Shown piece after piece: positions 57,560-64,000 of a DNA stretch of 64,000 nucleotides; positions within the stretch are counted from its first letter, which is position 1; the number at the start of each line of letters is the position of its first letter. The notes below the pieces were generated by a model. The model had not been told where the DNA came from, made no database searches, and was given only the letters and a program-made list of their open reading frames with translations. Made by a program: the position numbers and the translations under genes. The DNA comes from Rhynchopus euleeides (taxonomy: Eukaryota > Euglenozoa > Diplonemea > Diplonemida > Diplonemidae), in NCBI GenBank assembly GCA_963210315.1, contig OY723281.1:1674001-1738000 (forward strand). Direction: 5' to 3'.

Positions 57560-58805
57560 GTGGATGTGACTGTGCGTCACAGCGGGACCGGTGACAGCTG
57601 TGTCGTCGGTGTTCCGGAAGGCGGGACCGTGGTCGGGCTGAAGGCGGATGCGCTCAACGAGATGTTCCCGGGTTCTATCAACCCAGTCCGTGAGGCTGAA
57701 AACGTCGCAGCACACATCGAACGGTGTGAGGAGGAGCTGGACGACGCACAGCGCGTTGCCGACACGGGTCTGGAGGACGGGGGTGCTGTCCAGCTCGTCC
57801 CACGCTGGCCCAACCTCAAGGCTCCCGCAGTCTACTCATCCACGCATGGCGGCGATACACACGGCATCACACTGTCGAGGTGTGGGACGCTGTGTGCTGT
57901 GGCTTACCGCAACGGACGCATCACTGTGTTTGACACCACCGCCGCTGCTGTGGTGGCGGACTTAACACACGGCAACAAGCCGATTCCTCGCACAGCGTTC
58001 TCTGTCTGTGGGACGTGGTTGGCCAACGTGCTCTGACGACGGCACCATCTGCGTGTGGCTGACTTCAACTTGGGAGGAGGTGTGCATGCTGCACCACAAC
58101 GACACCCCTGTGTTCAGTGCAGCGTGGACACACTGCGGACGTCTGGTGTCCGGAGACTTCAAAGGCAAAGTGCGTGTGTGGGACTTGAAGGGCACACCGA
58201 GCGCCACAGTGCTGGAGGGTCACAGCGACGTTAGCGTTAAGCGTGTTAGCAGCCTTGCTGTGTCGGGTACGAGGATCTTCAGCGGGTCATGGGACAAGAC
58301 CATCCGTGTGTGGGACATCAGCACCCTCACACACACACACACCCTGGATGGCCACACTCATTGGGTGTGGGGCATCGCCCTGACTCAGGACGAGCAGCAC
58401 CTGGTGTCGTGCTCTCTCGACAAGTCACTCAAGGTGTGGTGCACAACCTCCCTCAGCTGCCTGCGTACTGTGCAACTGGGCGACTATCACTACGCAGTTG
58501 CTGTGTCACAGCCAGGTGATATGGCTGGTCCTCCCACCAGACTGTACCGCCTCAGCACAGGAGAGTGTCTGGGGAAGGTGGACTCAAAGGGTGGTGGTGT
58601 TGCACTCAGCCTCTGCGGGAGGTGGGTCTTCACACCAGCGAACAACACTTCAGTCTCTGTGTGTGTCACATTTGTGTCACTGTGTGTGCTGTGTCTTCCG
58701 TTTCACCCTGAGTGCAGTGTCTCGGAACCTGTAACTGAGTGTTCCATTCCAAAAGCCCTGTTGAGCGCACGCCCAGGGTACGTAACGTGTGAGGTACCGA
58801 CATGA
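57560..58805 (+). pseudogene. Ubiquitin-like/WD40 paralogue, degraded
   Basis: The start ATG of the paralogues reads GTG here (57560, VDVTVRHSGTGDSCVVGVP), and no in-frame ATG lies upstream. A one-base insertion near 58021 (TTGGCCAACG for TTGGCAACG) causes a stop at 58034; the remaining five blades are in another frame (DDGTICVWLTSTW to YRLSTGECLGKVDS). Near 58650 a duplication (TCTCTGTGTGTGTCACATTT) shifts the frame again, so the usual VSSVSP end is lost and the frame runs to 58805. An insert VSVKR is present in one blade. Confidence 0.8.
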
Positions 58806-58934
58806 TGTTTTCTAACTCTTTCTGCTCCGCCATCAATCCACTTTCTGTACTTGTCATCCAAGGCGTCACACACAGCAGGGGTTTTAAAAAAGGCAAGGGG
58901 GGGGGGGCGGTCGGGTGTTGTGTACACGGTGGGA

Positions 58935-59085
58935 TCTTGTAAATTTTACATGTATAACTACAAGTATATACATGTATTATACATGTATAATACTTGCATG
59001 TCAACTATTATACATGTATAATACATGTATATGCCTGAAATATACATGTAAAATACATGTATATCAAGTAAAAATACAAGTACCG
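58935..59085. repeat. ATACATGTAT palindrome cluster
   Basis: Tandem-like series of TACATGTATA, TATACATGTAT, ATTATACATGTATAAT and AAATACATGTATAT in 150 bp. Each is self-complementary, so the region can form many alternative hairpins. Confidence 0.75.
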
Positions 59086-59089
59086 TATA

Positions 59090-59144
59090 CGTAAATATTA
59101 TGGAACGGGCCCATTTTTGGCCGGTCCGTTCCATAATATTTACG
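59090..59144. repeat. Perfect 19-bp inverted repeat
   Basis: CGTAAATATTATGGAACGG (59090-59108) and its exact inverse (59126-59144) with a 17-base loop (GCCCATTTTTGGCCGGT). A shortened echo, TTCCAAAATATTTACAG, follows at 59146. Confidence 0.85.
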
Positions 59145-59301
59145 TTCCAAAATATTTACAGGGCCAGTTGGGGACTCGGTGGTGAGGACGGCTTGCGTCA
59201 GGAATCGCGCGAAAAGTGCACGAGTAGGTCCCGTCAGGGACTCTGTATGCCGTCCGATCCCCTGGTCCAAGTCCCCGAGTCGCAGAAAGCCCTGTAAATA
59301 T

Positions 59302-62300
59302 GAGTGTTGCATTGGACGCTTCCACCTGTTGAACGGGCTCCACCTCTTGCACTTTGAAACCCCCCCCCCCCCATATTTTTTTTTGATTTGACAACTCCGG
59401 TTTGGTGTACCTCGATGAGCTTACCTTACCTTGTCGTCGGACACAACATATCATCGTTGTCCCAAACCCCGTAACCCACGTGAAGTGGATCATCTGAAGT
59501 GCAGAATGAGGTGGAGCAGGTGGAGCACGAAACATAAGTAAACCATAGCAAGAGAGGCCAGCAGCAGTCCCGAGTCCATCGCGTTCCTCGTAGCATTTCC
59601 CGTACCACACAGGTGTGTTATGTGCAAAATACTGCGAGAAACACTTGGCCTCTATGCTGTGAGTGTTGCATTGGACGCTTCCACCCAGGACCCTTAGGAC
59701 CCAAGGACTTAGGGACGCCGCGCGAACGGTCTACTATTGAAGTGATCAGGCTCCGTCGCCCATCGTATGCATCCCTCCGATGGTAATGTACCGCTTTCTA
59801 CGTTGTCACGAGCACCTTGTACGGAAAACGATCGAACCTCACTCGCTGAGGGGATCCGCCTGCCTCGGCCGTGTGCCGCCGTCGTGTGGTCAGCCTCGTG
59901 ATTCTTGGTGTGCCCTATCGACAACATGCCTGTCTCTCCAGTTGCCGCACCCGGCGAGAGAGTTGATGCGTCTCAACCCGGCGAAACTAAGGGGGCAAAG
60001 GTTGCACACAGCCCCGCCTGTGCTGCAACCACCCGCTCTTGGCTGACCCCCGACGTCTGGTGCGTTTCCCACTCCGGGTATTTGAATCCTCACCCTGTAC
60101 CTCTTCGGGATCCTCCATCCCCTGGGGAACCCTTCCCCTCGAGGCTTCTTCACGTCTCCGACATATTGGTGTGTGCCCACATGACCCTTCTTCCTGACAT
60201 CCTCGATGTCGTTTTGCACCCCGGGCGATGCACTGAGACGGCCGTATCCAGGTAGTCAGTGGCCATGCCCAGCCCCTCAGCGTGACAGTCCTCTGGTGCG
60301 CTCCCAGCACCACCACCGCGACGCTCGTGCATATTCAGCCACCATGACCCGGCAGCTCTCGCCTGGGGACAGGGCTCGGCGGATCGAGAAATCACAGTCT
60401 GAAACTCGCCTCCCAGCTCCTCCGCAGCAGTCTACTGTCCGGCCGTCTTAAACTCTCGCCCTTCGGGAGCCCGGCCAACACCCGGTGCTTTCCGGCGTGA
60501 TCTCGATCGCTCTGTGGCTCTCTGTGTCCTCTCCGGTCTTCGCTGGCTGCGAGCGAGTTGCGGGGTGAAGCCCAACGCGCCTCTTCATGGCGCACTGGAG
60601 ACGCTGCATGGAGTGCCCAGGGGTAGGTGTGAGAGGTGCCGGCCCTTCTGGGTGAAAGAGGGCGATCGCGCGCACTGTCGTCTCCTGAACTCCGCTCGAG
60701 CGGTGGACAACACGTTCCTGCGGCCCCCTTCCCACTGGGCTGATCCCCACTGTACCTGCCCCATCGCCCGCCTCGTAGACAGCGCATCAAACGGAGGCCC
60801 TGTGGCCCCACGTGGCGTCGATTCAGTGGTAACGCCCGGACTCAGTGTGGAGGGCGTATTTCCCGGTGCGTGAGGAAATTCGAGGCCCTGGAGGTGTGGG
60901 CATGCCAGAAGGATTCTCGGAGTCGCCTTCTTAATGAGAGAGGTGAGTCCCCGCGGACCGGAGCTTGTCGCACGCTGCAGTCGCTGTTCGGGCTTGTCGA
61001 GTAGGCTGCTGGGTACTCGGGAAGACTGGCTGACTGCCCCCCAACCTTGTGGAATGATCTCGGCCCGCTGCCATGGCTGCGGTTTCGGTGGACCCCCTCA
61101 GCGGCGGCACCGCTGACACAGGCGATGCGGACGCGTCTCTCAGTCGCTGCTTCTTTTGCTCCCCGAGCAGTGCAGCTTGGGAGAGCGTCTCGGCTGTGTT
61201 GGATACCTGATCTCTGTGTATGTCCCACGGCACCTCGCAGGTGTCCAGTCAGCAGCTCCCCTTCCCTGCATGGAACTGTGAGGTCGTACGTCTCAACACC
61301 GGGCCCCAGACGCCCGGAACTCCCCCTGACCCCTGTGAATAATGCAGGCTTGAATGTGTGTCCCCCGGCAGGGAGACTATGCTTCGACGGAGTATGCCCC
61401 GCTTGGGGCGTGTGCGGGCATCCGCTTGACGCCGGGGTGCGCGTAGTCGGCATTCGCGCAGATAAGCTGGGCACGACAGACGTGCCGGCTTCTCGGGGGC
61501 GTGTCCGGGGGCGTTGCATTGGTACACGAAAACTGTCGCCCTCGGAAAGCTCACGTCGCGTCACCGTGCTCGAGCTGGATCTGGCAGGCTGTGTGTGACA
61601 GGCCACCCTTCCGCCTTCAGGTGCCGTCGCTCGGGCAAAAAAGGTGTATTTCTCAATCAAGAGAGTATGCCCCTCACGATTGTGGCACGATTGTGTCTCC
61701 CCGGGTCAGGCTCGGTATTCCAGTCGAAAGCGTAAATGCCCCTCGGCACTGTGCTGGGCGGGGTTGTGTCTCGGTCAGGAGAGGAGGTGCCCCTCAGGCA
61801 AAATCCTGCGTCTCGCGGTCGGGAGTGAGTGCCCCTCGGCAGGAATGTGTCTCGGCCAGGTGTCCCTCAGGCAGGGAATGTAATGTCTCGGCCCGGTGTC
61901 CCTCGGGCATGAATGTGCGTCTTGGCCAGGTGCCCCTCAGGCAGGGTGCCCCGTAGGCGGAAGTGTATGTCGCGGCCAGATGCCCCTCAGGCAGGGTGCC
62001 CCGTAGGCGGAAATGTATGTCTTGACCAGGTGCCCCTCGGGCAGGGTGCCTCGTAGGCGGAAGTGTATGTCTTGGCCAGGTGCCCCTCGGGCAGGGTGCC
62101 TCGTAGGCGGAAGTGTCTGTCTTGGCCAGGTGCCCCTCGGGCAGGGTGCCTCGTAGGCAGAGGTGTCTGTCTTGGCCAGGTGCCCCTCGGGCAGGGTGCC
62201 CCGTAGGCGGAAGTGTGTGTCTTGACCAGGTGCCCCTCGGGCAGGGTGCCTCGTAGGCGGAAATGTATGTCTTGGCCAGGTGCTCCTCAGGCAGGGTGCC

Positions 62301-64000
62301 CCGCAAGCGTAAGCTGTAGGTATGTCGTGGCCAGGTGCCCCTCAGGCAGGTAATGTCTCGGCGAGATGCCCCTCGGGCAGGAAAAATGCGTCTCGGCTAG
62401 GTGCCTCTCAGGCAGAAGTGGGTGTCTCGGTCCGATGCTCCTCGGCAAGATCGTGTCTCGGTCAGGAAAGTAGGAGTTGGATATCACTGACGTCACTTTG
62501 CTGCATCAGTATCGACCCATTTATCAGCACCCGACTGTTGCTCTTGGTCCCGCCTTTGTCAGCGCCTCTGTGACGGAACCTCCAGCTGAAGTATGCGTTT
62601 GGAAACCTTGAGCGCGATCAAGCGTGAAGCAGGTTTTCGGCGAGGCGCGGTGATAGTCTCGATGGCTGATGGGAATGTCCTCAATCCGCTGCGGCCACGG
62701 GCGCAGCGCTGTCCCGCTGTCACGTTCATAAGCGGCGGAGGACCACCTTGAACACCACGGCGTCATCATCCCCATCTTTTTGCGCCCCTCCTTCGTGCTG
62801 ATCCCCCCGTGCACCTCGCCGTCATTTATTAGAACCAGTGCGTGGGGGTGTTGTTGTCCTCAACCGCGGCTTCAGCCCTCTTGAGACCTGACACGAGCAT
62901 GGTGTGAGGGTCGTCTTCTCGGTCGGGATTTGGTGCCCCTCGGGCAAGATTGTGTATCTCTCGGTCGGGAGAGCGGGTGCCCCTCGGGCAAAATTTTTGT
63001 CTCGGTCAGGAGAACAGGTGCCCCTCGGGCGAGATGCTGCGTCTCTCGGTCGGGAGAGTGGGTGCCCCTCGGGCATAGTTTTGTCTCGGTCAGGATAACG
63101 GGTGCCCCTCGGGCAAAACTGCGTGTCTCTCGGTCGGGAGAGTGAGTGCCCCTCGGGCAGAATATTGTCTCGGTCAGGAGAACAGGTGCCCCTCGGGCGA
63201 GATGCTGCGTCTCTCGGTCGGGAGAGTGGATGCCCCTCGGGCAGAATATTGTCTCGGTCAGGAGAACAGGTGCCCCTCGGGCAAGACTGCGTGTCTCTCG
63301 GTCGGGAGAGTGGGTGCCCCTCGGGCAAAATTTTTGTCTCGGTCAGGAGAACAGGTGCCCCTCGGGCGAGATGCTGCGTCTCTCGGTCGGGAGAGTGGGT
63401 GCCCCTCGGGCAGAATATTGTCTCGGTCAGGAGAACAGGTGCCCCTCGGGCAAAACTGCGTGTCTCTCGGTCGGGAGAGTGAGTGCCCCTCGGGCAGAAT
63501 ATTGTCTCGGTCAGGAGAACAGGTGCCCCTCGGGCGAGATGCTGCGTCTCTCGGTCGGGAGAGTGGGTGCCCCTCGGGCATAGTTTTGTCTCGGTCAGGA
63601 TAACGGGTGCCCCTCGGGCAAAACTGCGTGTCTCTCGGTCGGGAGAGTGAGTGCCCCTCGGGCAGAATATTGTCTCGGTCAGGAGAACAGGTGCCCCTCG
63701 GGCGAGATGCTGCGTCTCTCGGTCGGGAGAGTGGATGCCCCTCGGGCAGAATATTGTCTCGGTCAGGAGAACAGGTGCCCCTCGGGCAAGACTGCGTGTC
63801 TCTCGGTCGGGAGAGTGGGTGCCCCTCGGGCAAAATTTTTGTCTCGGTCAGGAGAACAGGTGCCCCTCGGGCGAGATGCTGCGTCTCTCGGTCGGGAGAG
63901 TGGGTGCCCCTCGGGCAGAATATTGTCTCGGTCAGGAGAACAGGTGCCCCTCGGGCAAAACTGCGTGTCTCTCGGTCGGGAGAGTGAGTGCCCCTCGGGC
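59302..64000 (-). mobile_element. Family 3 YR-type element, copy c, cut by window end
   Basis: Same order as copy a: truncated B2 and A2 (59302-59626), B1 (59623-59685), interior (59702-61793), 50-bp array (about 61940-62310), helicase-like frame (62524-62814) and leader array (62905-64000, continuing outside). Nearly base-identical to copy a, with scattered substitutions (for example GCGGACGCG for GCAGACGCG near 61127). B2 stops at ACACTCA and lacks its outer half, so the 3' end is damaged. The leader array is longer than in copies a and b. Confidence 0.85.
62905..64000 (-). repeat. Leader tandem array of family 3, copy c
   Basis: Same alternating GCCCGAGGGGCACC units as 30650-31440, at least 26 here and still running at the window edge. 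One internal segment appears duplicated (63100-63400 against 63605-63905). Confidence 0.92.

Larger units (their letters stand above)
58806..59301. other. Intergenic, AT-rich with palindromes
   Basis: 58935-59085 is AT-rich, with about ten copies of ATACATGTAT-type palindromes; 59090-59144 is a hairpin. 59150-59300 is unique, and ends of that stretch (CAGGGC...GCCCTG, 59159 and 59289) are inverse to each other. No gene recognised. Confidence 0.55.

Noticed and set aside
52672..58805. Alternative nuclear code with UGA as sense
   Set aside because: Neighbouring genes (WD40, ARM, surface protein, YR, RT) all terminate at TGA at the expected protein ends, so only rare readthrough is considered.
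1..64000. tRNA, rRNA or snRNA genes
   Set aside because: None recognised by eye; a covariance-model search would be needed and could still find small ones.

Overview
The window looks like nuclear DNA of a GC-rich, repeat-loaded protist. Evidence: multi-exon genes with GT-AG introns, tandem satellites, MITE-like repeats, non-LTR and tyrosine-recombinase retrotransposons, a WD40/ubiquitin-like gene cluster, and no bacterial operons. An alveolate such as a chromerid is my guess from style only; no marker gene in the window proves it. Genes use the standard code and most end in TGA.

Layout. 1-319 is the 3' end of a WD40 gene. 1517-6157 is a nearly complete tyrosine-recombinase (YR) retrotransposon of Ngaro/PAT type (family 1): repeat A1, tandem-repeat leader, zinc-domain ORF1, YR, RT-RNase H, then B1-A2-B2. 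8029-14655 is one large gene in at least two exons for a secreted/membrane protein: LVIVD-like beta-propeller, Pro-Thr stalk, multi-pass membrane region, low-complexity tail. 17190-20042 is a 41-bp satellite split by a 489-bp insertion. 21463-24107 is a DNA element with long inverted repeats and small ORFs. 24241-24414 looks like a LINE tail. 25197-33903 is a nest of YR elements: family 4 (deleted), family 3 copy a, a solo family 1 repeat, and family 3 copy b. 34360-38900 is a decayed family 2 YR retrotransposon whose zinc domain is inverted. 38901-43722 holds MITE-like repeats and a 898-bp element with perfect 33-bp inverted repeats. 43723-50701 is a four-exon armadillo-like gene; its last intron contains a second, antisense family 1 element (45979-50390). 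52672-58805 is a cluster of three ubiquitin-like/WD40 genes (one apparently intact, two frameshifted) and a ubiquitin-like/jacalin gene interrupted by one UGA. 59302-64000 is a third family 3 copy running off the window.

The most interesting signal is in the YR elements. Four families with unrelated sequence share one architecture: split A/B repeats, a palindromic B-A junction that looks like a recombinase site, a B repeat starting with a shared GGAAGCG core, a tandem-repeat leader and, in three families, a zinc-domain ORF1. In families 1 and 2, ORF1 and YR lie in the same frame, separated only by CAR-TGA-CTC. That suggests UGA readthrough makes the recombinase. RT follows in the -1 frame, and its YxDD box reads WIDN in both families. 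All homology statements rest on motif reading by eye; no database search was possible.
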